Position numbers and translations under genes: made by a program. Positions 27,305 through 35,079 of a stretch of DNA of 64,000 nt are shown in pieces; the first letter of the stretch is position 1, and each line of letters begins with the position of its first letter. The DNA is from Pseudomonadota bacterium (GTDB lineage: Bacteria > Pseudomonadota > Gammaproteobacteria > Enterobacterales > Enterobacteriaceae), in the NCBI GenBank assembly GCA_018261615.1, contig JAGTSE010000052.1:1-64000 (forward strand). The letters are read 5' to 3'. The notes beneath the pieces are model-generated. The model had not been told where the DNA came from, searched no databases, and saw only the letters and a program-made list of their open reading frames with translations.

Positions 27305-27748
27305 TCAGCCCTGTTTTACTTCATCAGACTTTAATCGTGCAGCCACATTTTGCAGAATACGAGCGCTAAGTTGGCCGATTTGCGTCCGCACATCCTGAAG
27401 TGGGCGAGGCTGCCAGTTAGCTTCCGGCGCGGCCAGCCAGTCGGCACGATAGCGGTACTGAATCGCCTTGGCTGCGTCCATCTGCGCCTGAATAAATGGC
27501 CTTACGCTCTCGCCTTTTAATCCCAGCGAATCAGCATCAGCAAGGGTACTCTCCATAACCTTCTTCTCTTGCTGTAGATCTTCAATCGCCTGGTGATGCT
27601 GTGCTTTATAGCCAGCAACATCTTTCATCCAGGACAAACGTTCATTGATCAAGTTGCCAATCGAAGGGCTTGAAGCAGAAGCTGCCGTAGCAGAGAACGT
27701 TGCGGCAGCGAGAAGCAACACGGCTGTATAGAGCTTGTACGGCATCAT
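27305..27748 (-). CDS. secreted (gamma-class AroQ) chorismate mutase, short form
   Basis: Converts chorismate to prephenate, here in the periplasm: a signal peptide (MMPYKLYTAV to ATAASA) precedes the helical AroQ domain. Recognisable blocks are INERLSWMKDVAGYKAQHH, the EDLQQEKKVMEST helix, SLGLKGESVRPFIQAQMDAAK and IQYRYRADWL. Secreted AroQ proteins are usually near 180 residues; this one has 147 and stops at LKSDEVKQG, lacking the last helices. The active-site part appears complete, so activity is possible. Two ATGs (27748, 27745) follow CGGAG. Convergent with ssb. Confidence 0.75.
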   Translation of the reverse strand: MMPYKLYTAVLLLAAATFSATAASASSPSIGNLINERLSWMKDVAGYKAQHHQAIEDLQQEKKVMESTLADADSLGLKGESVRPFIQAQMDAAKAIQYRYRADWLAAPEANWQPRPLQDVRTQIGQLSARILQNVAARLKSDEVKQG

Positions 27749-27851
27749 AAATCTCCGACGTCGATAAACAGGAAGCCTCTGGTGGCGTTTCCGGTCAGTT
27801 GAAGAAACGTTTTGCAGAAGCGTAACTGGCGCATTTTACAGCCATGTGATG

Positions 27852-27887
27852 ATAAAAAAACCGTAAACCCGATCCGGGCTTACGGTT
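27852..27887 (-). terminator. terminator of the amino acid ABC operon
   Basis: Minus-strand AACCGTAAGCCCG-GAT-CGGGTTTACGGTT followed by TTTTTATC. Confidence 0.85.
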
Positions 27888-27911
27888 CTCTTTTACTGCG
27901 GGGTTAAAAAA

Positions 27912-28685
27912 TTACTTCGACACGTCCGCACCGAAGTACTTCTGGGAAATACGTTCGTAGGTGCCGTCGGCCTTGATCTCTTCCAGCGCTTTATCAATCG
28001 CCGCTTTCAACTGCGGGTTGTTTTTGCGCAGCAGCACGCCGGATTTCTCCGCATTGTCTTCCGTCGCAATGATTTTCACCGGTGCAGACGGTTTATGTTT
28101 TTTGAAATCGAGGAACGACAGGTTGTCGTTGATGGTGGCATCGGCACGGCCCTGCACCACTAGATCGATAGACTGGTTAAAGCCGTCGGTTGGCACAATT
28201 TCCGCACCGTATTTACGCGCGATCTGTGCGTAGTTACTGGTCAGTGAATGGGCTGATTTTTTGCCTTTCAGATCGGCAAAACTTTTAATGCTGCTATTTT
28301 TGTCATTGACGATCAGTACCGCTTTAGACGCGATATACGGCTCGGAGAAGTCGAATTTCTTCTGGCGTTCTGGCGTAATACCCACCTGGTTGATCACCAC
28401 GTCATAACGGTTCGCGTCGATACCGGCGATCAGTCCGTCCCATTTACCTTCAACGAACTGTGGGTTCACTTTCAGGTGTTTGGCGATTTCACGACCAATT
28501 TCTACGTCAAAACCTTCCAGAGTGCCGGAAGCATTGTGGAAAGTGAACGGCGGATAGGTGCCTTCAGTACCGATTTTCAGTACGCCAGCGGACTGAATCT
28601 TTGCCAAATCATCCTGCGCCAGCGCTGCGTGGGCAAAACCAAGCTGCATAATCCCGGCTACGACTAATGTTGCGAGTGCTTTCAT
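27912..28685 (-). CDS. polar amino acid ABC importer, substrate-binding protein
   Basis: SBP_bac_3-family periplasmic receptor, about 257 residues. A signal peptide ends AALA before QDDLAKIQ, then GVLKIGTEGTYPPFTFHNASG, GFDVEIGREIAKHL, WDGLIAGIDANRYDVVIN and FDFSEPYIAS, the typical binding-cleft blocks. The first ATG (28691) sits almost on the AGGG ribosome site; the second (28685) has proper spacing. It resembles the cystine/arginine group (FliY/TcyJ type), but the substrate cannot be fixed. Last gene of the three-gene operon. Confidence 0.88.
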   Translation of the reverse strand: MKALATLVVAGIMQLGFAHAALAQDDLAKIQSAGVLKIGTEGTYPPFTFHNASGTLEGFDVEIGREIAKHLKVNPQFVEGKWDGLIAGIDANRYDVVINQVGITPERQKKFDFSEPYIASKAVLIVNDKNSSIKSFADLKGKKSAHSLTSNYAQIARKYGAEIVPTDGFNQSIDLVVQGRADATINDNLSFLDFKKHKPSAPVKIIATEDNAEKSGVLLRKNNPQLKAAIDKALEEIKADGTYERISQKYFGADVSK

Positions 28686-28709
28686 CTGCATTACCCTATG
28701 TTGTTTTAA

Positions 28710-29477
28710 TTAACTCGCCCCGGCTTCCGGGAGCGCTGTGCTTAAAGAGGCGATAAACTCCGCGGTACGGGGTTTCTTCGCGTGTAAAAACAAATCGTTA
28801 GCAGAGCCGGACTCAACAATTTCCCCGGCTTCAAGAAACACCACCTGGCTGGCTATATTCGCCGCCAGACGCAAATCATGGGTCGCCATGATCATGGTGG
28901 TGCCTTCCAGCGCCAGCTGACGCAGCACGGCCACCACTTCGCCGGAGAGCTCTGGATCGAGTGCGGAAGTGGGTTCATCGCACAGCAGAACCGCTGGTGA
29001 CGGTGCCAGCGCGCGGGCAATCGCCACGCGCTGCTGCTGGCCGCCAGAGAGCGTATTTGGCAGGGCATCGCGTTTGTGCAGCATGCCGACTTTATTCAGC
29101 AGCTCTTCACCACGGCGGCGGGCGCGTTCGCGATCCCATTTATGTACCGTAATCAGCCCTTCTGTAATGTTGCCGAGGGCGGTCATATGCGGAAACAGCG
29201 CGAAGTTCTGAAACACCATGCCGGTCTGGCGGCTGATGCGGCGAATATCCTGGCCTTTGATCCGTGTGTCGTGCGCGAATGTGATGCGCTCTTTGCCGAT
29301 GGTCAACTCCCCGGACTGGGGAGTTTCCAGCAAATTAATGCAACGCAATAAGGTGCTTTTCCCGCTGCCTGAAGGGCCAATCAGCGTGGTTACCGTGCCT
29401 TCTTCAATCGTTAAATTGATGTTCTTCAGCACCCGGTTGCCGTCGAAACTTTTTTCAATGCTGGAGAGCGTTATCAT
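28710..29477 (-). CDS. polar amino acid ABC importer, ATPase
   Basis: GlnQ/HisP-type ATPase, 255 residues: Walker A GPSGSGKST at 33-41, Q-loop VFQNFALFPHM, signature LSGGQQQRV, Walker B VLLCDEPTSALDPE and H-loop ATHDLRLA. Its start lies inside the end of the permease gene (23-nt overlap), showing translational coupling. It energises the permease upstream for the binding protein downstream. Confidence 0.92.
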   Translation of the reverse strand: MITLSSIEKSFDGNRVLKNINLTIEEGTVTTLIGPSGSGKSTLLRCINLLETPQSGELTIGKERITFAHDTRIKGQDIRRISRQTGMVFQNFALFPHMTALGNITEGLITVHKWDRERARRRGEELLNKVGMLHKRDALPNTLSGGQQQRVAIARALAPSPAVLLCDEPTSALDPELSGEVVAVLRQLALEGTTMIMATHDLRLAANIASQVVFLEAGEIVESGSANDLFLHAKKPRTAEFIASLSTALPEAGAS

Positions 29478-30150
29478 TGACCTGGCCTTTTACTGTCGTA
29501 CCCGCTAATTTCCGCTCCAGCTTCTCTTGTAAATGCGATAACACAGAACTGAAGAACAGATAAATAATCGCCGCTTCGCTGTACAGAATCAGCGGTTCAT
29601 AGGTCACCGCCGCAATTTGCTGCGCGGCAAGAAACATCTCCGGTACGGTGATCACCGACGCCAGCGACGTATCTTTTACCAGTGAAATAAAGGTGTTAGA
29701 AAGCGGCGGCACGGCGATGCGCGCGGCCTGCGGCAGAATAATACGACGCAGCGACTGCGCCCAGGTCATGCTGATGGAGTGGGCGGCTTCCCATTGCCCT
29801 TTCGGCACGGCCAGCAGCGTTGCTCTGATCACTTCGGAGGTATACGCGCCAATATTGACGGTAAAGCCAATTACCGCCGCAGGGAAGGCATCAATGGTGA
29901 TCCCGGCGCTCGGCAAGGCGTAAAAAATCAAAAATAGCTGCACCAGCAGCGGCGTACCGCGAATCAGCCAGACGTAAAAGCGCACCACCGGCTTGAAAAA
30001 AGCCGGGCCGTACAGGCGCAAAAGCGCAACCACAAACCCGAGAGACAGCCCAAGAATAAAAGAGATAAGCGTTAAGGGAATGGTGAATTTCAGCCCTGCG
30101 GAAAGCATCGGCCAGAAAGAATCAATTGCTAAGGGTAACCATGTCGGCAC
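29455..30150 (-). CDS. polar amino acid ABC importer, permease
   Basis: HisM/GlnP-type inner-membrane permease, 231 residues with about five membrane helices. It has the amino-acid-permease motifs FYVWLIRGTPLLVQLFLIFY and the EAA loop GQWEAAHSISMTWAQSLRRIILPQA, given by its ends GQWEAA and RRIILPQA. Starts with GTG at 30150, seven bases after AAGGT. The sequence is close to the cystine permease YecS/TcyL group, so cystine or a related amino acid is a fair guess. First gene of the operon. Confidence 0.9.
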   Translation of the reverse strand: MPTWLPLAIDSFWPMLSAGLKFTIPLTLISFILGLSLGFVVALLRLYGPAFFKPVVRFYVWLIRGTPLLVQLFLIFYALPSAGITIDAFPAAVIGFTVNIGAYTSEVIRATLLAVPKGQWEAAHSISMTWAQSLRRIILPQAARIAVPPLSNTFISLVKDTSLASVITVPEMFLAAQQIAAVTYEPLILYSEAAIIYLFFSSVLSHLQEKLERKLAGTTVKGQVNDNALQH

Positions 30151-30479
30151 TGCACACCTTCCGGACGGAGCATCTTGCCAGAAATTGCTGGCGGAATATT
30201 TTATTAGCCCGGCTTAATTATTTGCGAGCTGGATTAGTGCGAATTATATTCTTTGCGTCGTGTGCGAAAACGAATATATACGAATAACGTTATACGAAAA
30301 AAAGCTAAGCCATTCCTTTTTGATACAAGCCCGCCGTCGTTACCTGCCGTTTTATTGCACCATTTGCGTGAAATTTCGCCATCTGCCTATGCTTCGGGTA
30401 TTGGTAGCGCCTGGGATATAGCCGGGGGAACGTTGCCAAATAATAGTATTACGCCCCCGCTTGTCGGGGGCTTTTTGCT
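30151..30479. other. intergenic region with palindrome and plus-strand terminator
   Basis: No supported gene. The left part must hold the promoter of the minus-strand amino acid ABC operon; ATAACGTTAT at 30284-30293 is a perfect dyad. At 30453-30476 a strong plus-strand terminator (GCCCCCGC-TTGT-CGGGGGC-TTTTTG) has no plus-strand gene before it for many kilobases. It may serve a small RNA, or work backwards for the phosphatase gene that ends at 30480. Confidence 0.5.
30453..30476 (+). terminator. strong intrinsic terminator without an obvious upstream gene
   Basis: GCCCCCG-CTTGT-CGGGGGC followed by TTTTT on the plus strand. On the minus strand it lies directly after the inositol-monophosphatase-family gene but is followed there by GTAATACTATTATTT, a poorer tract. 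Confidence 0.7.
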
Positions 30480-31247
30480 TCAGCCGTTCGGCAACAGTAC
30501 CGGTTGCAGGCGTTTCCATACCGCCGGGCTTGCCGCCCACGCATTGTTTCCCTGCGTCAGGCCATCACTGGCGAGAAAATCGTTGTGCACGCCTCCTGCT
30601 TCCTTGATCAGCGCCAGACCGGCCAATGCATCCCAGCTATGAAGATGGGCTTCAAAATAACCATGTACCTGGCCTGAGGCGACGTGTGCCAGCATCAACG
30701 CGCCTGCGCCAAAACGGCGGTGCTCAATGCCATGCTCGAACAGGGTTTCAATGGTCTGCGTATAGTCGCGCGGCGGGGTACGGCTTGATCGCCCCAGCCC
30801 CAGAACCACCGCCTCCGGCGACGGCTCGCAAATCGTCAACTTCTGCTCGTTTAAGTACGCGCCTTTGCCCGTTTGCGCGAAGAAGAACTCGTTGCGATCG
30901 GGGGCATAAATGATGCCCAGCTCAATGTTGTGCGCGCGAACATAGGCGACGGAGATGCACCAGTAATCCATGCCGAGGATAAAGTTGGTGGTACCGTCGA
31001 TCGGATCGATAACCCAGATGCCGTCGCTTCCCAATTCCAGCCCGCGTTCTTCGCCGAGCAGGCCATCCAGCGGGCGCTGCGTTTTCAGCCATGCGCGCAG
31101 TTCGTTTTCCACATACACATCCGCCTGGGAGACAAAATCCTGGCGGCCTTTCTGCTCAATCGTTAGCCCATTATCGCGAAGTTGCTTCGCTTGCTGGCCG
31201 AGGCGACGAATCAACGCGCAGAGCGCGTGGGTAAACTCTTCTGTCAT
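30480..31247 (-). CDS. inositol-monophosphatase-family phosphatase
   Basis: Mg/Li-type sugar-phosphate phosphatase, 255 residues from MTEEFTHALC. Metal ligands: Glu67 in LLGEERG, then DPIDGTTNF (Asp81, Asp84), and the C-terminal HSWDALAGLALIKEAGG. A TTG at 31265 could add six codons; the ATG at 31247 follows AAGAGTCCCGCT. The gene starts 10 nt after the LacI gene and is third in the MBL-LacI-phosphatase unit. It could release phosphate from an inositol or sugar phosphate produced by the MBL hydrolase; the substrate is not shown by sequence. Confidence 0.88.
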   Translation of the reverse strand: MTEEFTHALCALIRRLGQQAKQLRDNGLTIEQKGRQDFVSQADVYVENELRAWLKTQRPLDGLLGEERGLELGSDGIWVIDPIDGTTNFILGMDYWCISVAYVRAHNIELGIIYAPDRNEFFFAQTGKGAYLNEQKLTICEPSPEAVVLGLGRSSRTPPRDYTQTIETLFEHGIEHRRFGAGALMLAHVASGQVHGYFEAHLHSWDALAGLALIKEAGGVHNDFLASDGLTQGNNAWAASPAVWKRLQPVLLPNG

Positions 31248-31257
31248 AGCGGGACTC

Positions 31258-32280
31258 TTAGCCAATGCGTGGCGATGTTTGTCGGTGAATCAATTCCACC
31301 TTAACCCACTCAACGCGGGAAGGCTGTAAGGGATTTTGGGCTCGCTCCAACAGGCGCGTTAACGCCCGGCGCGAGATCTCCGCCACATCCTGATGCAGCG
31401 TAGTGAGCTGGTAGCTGAACTGGCCGCTTTGCGGCGTATTATCAAAGCCTATCAAATGGAAGTCGTGCGGCGCGAACTTACCGCGCTGGCGCATGCCGTC
31501 GAGAAAACCGCAGGCCAGCTGCGCATTGGCGCAGAAGATCCCTTCCGGTAATTCGTCTTTATCGTTGAGCGCAGCCTGCCATCCGCCGTCGTAACCCTCT
31601 TCGCTGGCGCTTATCCAGCGCAGATGCCGCTGCGTATCAACGCCCAGTTGTTGCAGCGCCCGCTCAAAGGCGTCGCCGCGCATCATACCTGCCCATGTGG
31701 AGCCATGGTTGATTAGCCAACCGAAACGGCGACAACCCGCGCGAACCAACTGTTCGGCGGCCAGTTGCGCACCGCGATGGTTATCCGAGCAGACAAAATC
31801 GACAAACGGAATATCGGGATGGCGATTGATGCCAACCACTGGAATCTGCTGGCTGACACACTCGTTGACGATGGCTTCAGGCGGTTTGCCGGAGGTAACA
31901 ATCACGCCGGAGACGCGAAACTGAGTGAAACGGCGTAGCGTGGTGACCAGATCCTGCTCGCCGGTAATTTCGGTGACCAGTGCCTGGTAGCCACGCCGCT
32001 GGATCTCATGCAGTAACCCTTCCAGCAGGTTGCTGCGAAACGGATCGCCAATGCGCGCCACAATCACGCCAATCAGATGGCTGCGCTGGCGGTTCAGCCC
32101 CTGCGCGAGAAAATTGACCTGGTAACCCAGTTCCTGCGCGGCACGCAGTACTTTCTCTTTGGTCGCCGGGGAGATGCTACCGTTGCTGCTTAATGCGCGT
32201 GACACCACAGCGCGGGAGACTCCCGCCCGTTTCGCCACGTCTTCCGCCGTAACGGCCTGCTTGCGGATTACCTGACTCAA
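31258..32280 (-). CDS. LacI-family transcriptional regulator
   Basis: 340 residues: N-terminal helix-turn-helix VTAEDVAKRAGVSRAVVSRAL (about 10-30) with hinge LGYQVNFLAQGLNRQRS. The periplasmic-binding-protein-like sensor domain begins HLIGVIVARIGDPF and ends with LTTLHQDVAEISRRALTRLLE. Its start overlaps the MBL gene stop (ATGA), so it is cotranslated with its likely target genes. It probably also controls the ABC importer at 45043, whose leader has a LacI-type palindrome at 44994-45009, now separated from it by the island. Confidence 0.93.
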   Translation of the reverse strand: MSQVIRKQAVTAEDVAKRAGVSRAVVSRALSSNGSISPATKEKVLRAAQELGYQVNFLAQGLNRQRSHLIGVIVARIGDPFRSNLLEGLLHEIQRRGYQALVTEITGEQDLVTTLRRFTQFRVSGVIVTSGKPPEAIVNECVSQQIPVVGINRHPDIPFVDFVCSDNHRGAQLAAEQLVRAGCRRFGWLINHGSTWAGMMRGDAFERALQQLGVDTQRHLRWISASEEGYDGGWQAALNDKDELPEGIFCANAQLACGFLDGMRQRGKFAPHDFHLIGFDNTPQSGQFSYQLTTLHQDVAEISRRALTRLLERAQNPLQPSRVEWVKVELIHRQTSPRIG

Positions 32281-33035
32281 ATGCTCCCCTCCGCGCGGCG
32301 CGTAATCTCAATGCGCATGCCATCTTCGCTGACAAACAGCCCCTGATGCATAAGGCAGGCCTGCGCCAGAGCCGGACGCGCGGCGTCATTACAGTGATAC
32401 AACCCCAGCGCCGGTAAACACAGTTGGGTAAACAGCGCCTGGCAGCCGGGAAAATCGCCGTGCGAAGCGTCACTGGCCAGCGGTGTCATGGACGCGCACT
32501 CCTGAAACGCCAGATCCGCGTGGTGCATCAACGCGATGCTCTCCGGAGTCGGGCGTCCGTCGCCGCTGTAGAACAGCGCCACGCCGTCTGCTTCAATGCG
32601 CAGCGCAAGATTGGGAATTTCGTGATGCGTAAACGCGGTACGCACTTGCCAGCCGTGCCAGCGCCACTGCGGTTCGCTGTCGCGCCAGTCGATGTCGAAA
32701 CAGAGCGTGGTATCCGGCCAGTTGGCGAGGCTTGCCAGTTGCATCAGGACCGGTCGTTGTTCACGCTGCGACCAGATAACCAGCGGCTTGCGGCGCTGAA
32801 AACTTTTCCAGTGATTCAGTAGCGCCGTTAACCCGGTGCAGTGATCCGGGTGGACATGGGTGAAGTACATCGCGTCGATGGCATTCACATCAAGGCCACG
32901 CTGCCACAGCGCGCGCGGGATGGTGGGGCCGCAATCAATTAACCACTGCCGGTTTTCACGGTCGATCACGCGCAGTGCGGAGGTATTTTGTTGCAGCGAG
33001 AAGGCGCTGCCGCAACCCAGAACATCTATTTCCAT
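32277..33035 (-). CDS. MBL-fold metallohydrolase (PhnP/RNase Z-like)
   Basis: 252 residues: MEIDVLGCGSAFSLQQN (the beta-lactamase-fold opening of RNase Z/PhnP proteins), metal motif THVHPDHCTGL, then THHEIPNLALRI, LFYSGDGRPTPES and a late His in GLYHCND. This fold hydrolyses phosphodiesters or cyclic phosphates. First gene of a unit with a LacI regulator and an IMPase-type phosphatase; the island starts about 30 bp upstream of its start, so its promoter region has been altered. A role in opening a phosphodiester before the phosphatase acts is an inference. Confidence 0.85.
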   Translation of the reverse strand: MEIDVLGCGSAFSLQQNTSALRVIDRENRQWLIDCGPTIPRALWQRGLDVNAIDAMYFTHVHPDHCTGLTALLNHWKSFQRRKPLVIWSQREQRPVLMQLASLANWPDTTLCFDIDWRDSEPQWRWHGWQVRTAFTHHEIPNLALRIEADGVALFYSGDGRPTPESIALMHHADLAFQECASMTPLASDASHGDFPGCQALFTQLCLPALGLYHCNDAARPALAQACLMHQGLFVSEDGMRIEITRRAEGSI

Positions 33036-33064
33036 TTCGCTCCACCAAAATTATTGCGGACTTA

Positions 33065-33167
33065 GAGCCTATCTCAATAGGACTTTATTCCAGACGATAA
33101 GACCACAGGCAAAATGCAACATGGCCTCGTAATTTTCAGACGTCTTTTCCCATCGGGTCAGGATCCG
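33065..33167 (-). mobile_element. IS5-like transposase 3' end, left copy of the island repeat
   Basis: The minus strand encodes RILTRWEKTSENYEAMLHFA to VWNKVLLR-stop, the last residues of an IS5-family-type DDE transposase, then the terminal inverted repeat GAGCCTATCTCAATAGG read inward from 33065. Bases 33069-33167 are identical to 44874-44972. The element is truncated at GGATCCG; the rest of the IS is gone. A TA dinucleotide precedes the end. Confidence 0.88.
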
Positions 33168-34446
33168 GATATATTATAAGGTAAGATGGTCTGACATGAT
33201 AATTGCTTATCTGAAATTAAAGAATTAATAATTTAAAATGATTGCTCAAAGTGGTGGGTGAAATTATTGATAGCAAAGTGGGCTAATCCTTTGGCTTTAA
33301 TGATTTATTCCTGTTTTTATTTTTTTTTGTCACGGAGAGATGATTTTTTTTGTTGCATGTGAAACATTAAATAAAATCCATTTGGTTATTATTTGATATT
33401 TTTATAGAGGGTGAAATCATCAGGAGATGATTCCAATAATTATTGAATTCTTTTTTACCGATATTATAGATGTCATGTGTTGGTATCAATATTCTGATTA
33501 ACAACAGCAATACAATAATGTATATTTGAATTTTTCTTATGATAAAGGGAGTTGATTTTGCCAAATGTTGCACCATGCTCTATCGTTATCCTGATTTAGC
33601 GTTAAGATACCCAGTGCGCCCTTCTCTGTTAAAAAATATCATTATCTTGCATGCCGCTTGTTGATGATATCTCAATTCTGGATTCATAGAGATTCCACTC
33701 ATTAGCTATACTCATTCAAGAGATACGTGCAATATTCAACCGAAGAAGCAATTGACACACTGACCCTGTAATTAATAATACTCCTCTTCGCAGAATGGCT
33801 TCAATAACATCAGGAAGCTCCGGCTCCACCAGGCTCTTGCATAGATGTAACGTGCACGGGTAAAAGTATGAGGTCTAATGATTGCTCCGCTTTTTCTCTC
33901 CAGCAACAAAATAAGTCCATCCCTGAAGCTACACTTCCTCCCTGATCGGTTGATAACCGTTCAAAGCTGTGGCTTTCCGGAACCTGTCACCTCATTATTA
34001 ATTTACTTTTGATGTCCTGTATTCCCCACTGGAATGGGGTATTTCTACCAGAGTGCGGCCCATAAACTGCTGGATGTTGTTTGGTTGTATTATTTCAGAG
34101 ATCCTGTTTAAATCATTTTATATCAATCGGTTAGTTTAATTTTTGAAGCGAGTTAAGATAACTTAAGATGCTGGCCAAGGTTTGATCAGAATAATGAAGC
34201 TAACTTCATTTTAAAATAAACACAAAGCTTACTATCTTGGTATTAAATTCACTCTATTACTTTCTTTGTCCGCAAGGTCATCAAAGAGGTAGTAGTGTAG
34301 TAGTTCATTCATCTGTGCTGTGGAAATGAGTTTCGAATCGCTGGTAACTATTCCTGGCATCCGGGTGTAACCACATTATTTTTTTTCGGGTGAAGAGACG
34401 GCGGTCTTCCCCCGAAACACCATTCATCCCGCCAGAGAAATGTATT
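33168..34446. other. AT-rich non-coding left part of the island
   Basis: About 1.3 kb without a convincing gene and clearly more AT-rich than the flanking chromosome. One minus-strand stretch (about 33724-33880) reads without stops as ...LHLCKSLVEPELPDVIEAILRR..., which looks like decayed coding sequence, but no family is recognised. The promoter of the gene at 34447 must lie near the right end. Confidence 0.55.
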
Positions 34447-34905
34447 ATGGAAAGCAAAAAAATTATTTTGCACGACAAAAAATTCATGTTGGTAAAATTA
34501 CAAGCGTGGAACCGCCTGATGTTCGTCGCTGATTTACAAAAAGATGTTTTGGTGCCGCTTCTGGATAACTTGGGGGGGAAATCCTTGGATGGTATTTTTT
34601 CATCTGTATCAGATCAGGGCGATAAACTAGATGTCATGAAGCTACTAAAATCACTGTCCAGTGTTATTGATAGCCGTAATTTAGAAAAGTGGGTAAAGAG
34701 AGTCCTTTCTGAGGGGATGATTGTTTATGTGAAAGAAGATGAGCAGAAAGTAAAACTGTCTTTCCATGAACTCACAAAACTATTCTCGATGCCTCAGGAT
34801 ATCATCATGCTGATGAAGGAGGCGATTGTATTTAATCTCGACGGTATTCTCGACATCATTAAGGATATGGGAGGGGCAAAGGCGGATAAATCGCAAATAA
34901 GCTAA
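34447..34905 (+). CDS. small acidic/helical protein resembling phage tail assembly chaperones
   Basis: 152 residues from MESKKIILHDKKFML; no signal peptide, so cytoplasmic. It starts with two short strands (KKIILHDKKFMLVKLQAW). A helical middle (LQKDVLVPLLDNLGG, MKLLKSLSSVID) follows, then a strand KVKLSFHELTKLF and a C-terminal helix QDIIMLMKEAIVFNLDGILDIIKDMGG. This order and the last 'D(E)LF...EAI.FN..G' pattern resemble tail assembly chaperones that keep phage tape-measure proteins soluble. The next gene encodes a secreted protein with a tape-measure-like hydrophobic region, so a cargo-chaperone role is possible but unproven. The frame opens 19 codons upstream. The ribosome site is weak. 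Confidence 0.6.
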   Translation: MESKKIILHDKKFMLVKLQAWNRLMFVADLQKDVLVPLLDNLGGKSLDGIFSSVSDQGDKLDVMKLLKSLSSVIDSRNLEKWVKRVLSEGMIVYVKEDEQKVKLSFHELTKLFSMPQDIIMLMKEAIVFNLDGILDIIKDMGGAKADKSQIS

Positions 34906-35031
34906 AGAAGAGCTAAGGAAGAACGCTCTTCAGTGTATAAGAAAACACATCAAATCAGAAAGCGGAATAGGGATGTTCCTGTGTGATTTTTAGCAGACCA
35001 GCGCGTGTTTTCTTTTTCGCAAATAAGAGCC

Positions 35032-35058
35032 TAAATTCCTATCTATTGAGATAGGCTC
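35032..35058. mobile_element. inverted IS-end relic before the cargo gene
   Basis: TAAATTCCTA-TCTA-TTGAGATAGGCTC is the reverse complement of the IS5-like end at 33065, with one base change and a 4-bp insertion. It faces the left copy, so 33065-35058 is bounded by inverted IS ends, each flanked by TA. It lies 22 bp before the cargo start codon and may have shaped its promoter. Confidence 0.7.
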
Positions 35059-35079
35059 TAAATATGGGATTGAATCTAT

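Noticed and set aside
30253..30642. Plus-strand open frame of 129 codons in the 30.3-kb gap
   Set aside because: It runs through a strong terminator hairpin and then antisense to the phosphatase gene; composition and lack of similarity argue against it.
33367..33576. 69-codon minus-strand frame in the AT-rich island leader
   Set aside because: Ile/Asn-rich translation typical of AT-rich non-coding DNA, no ribosome site and no recognised motif.
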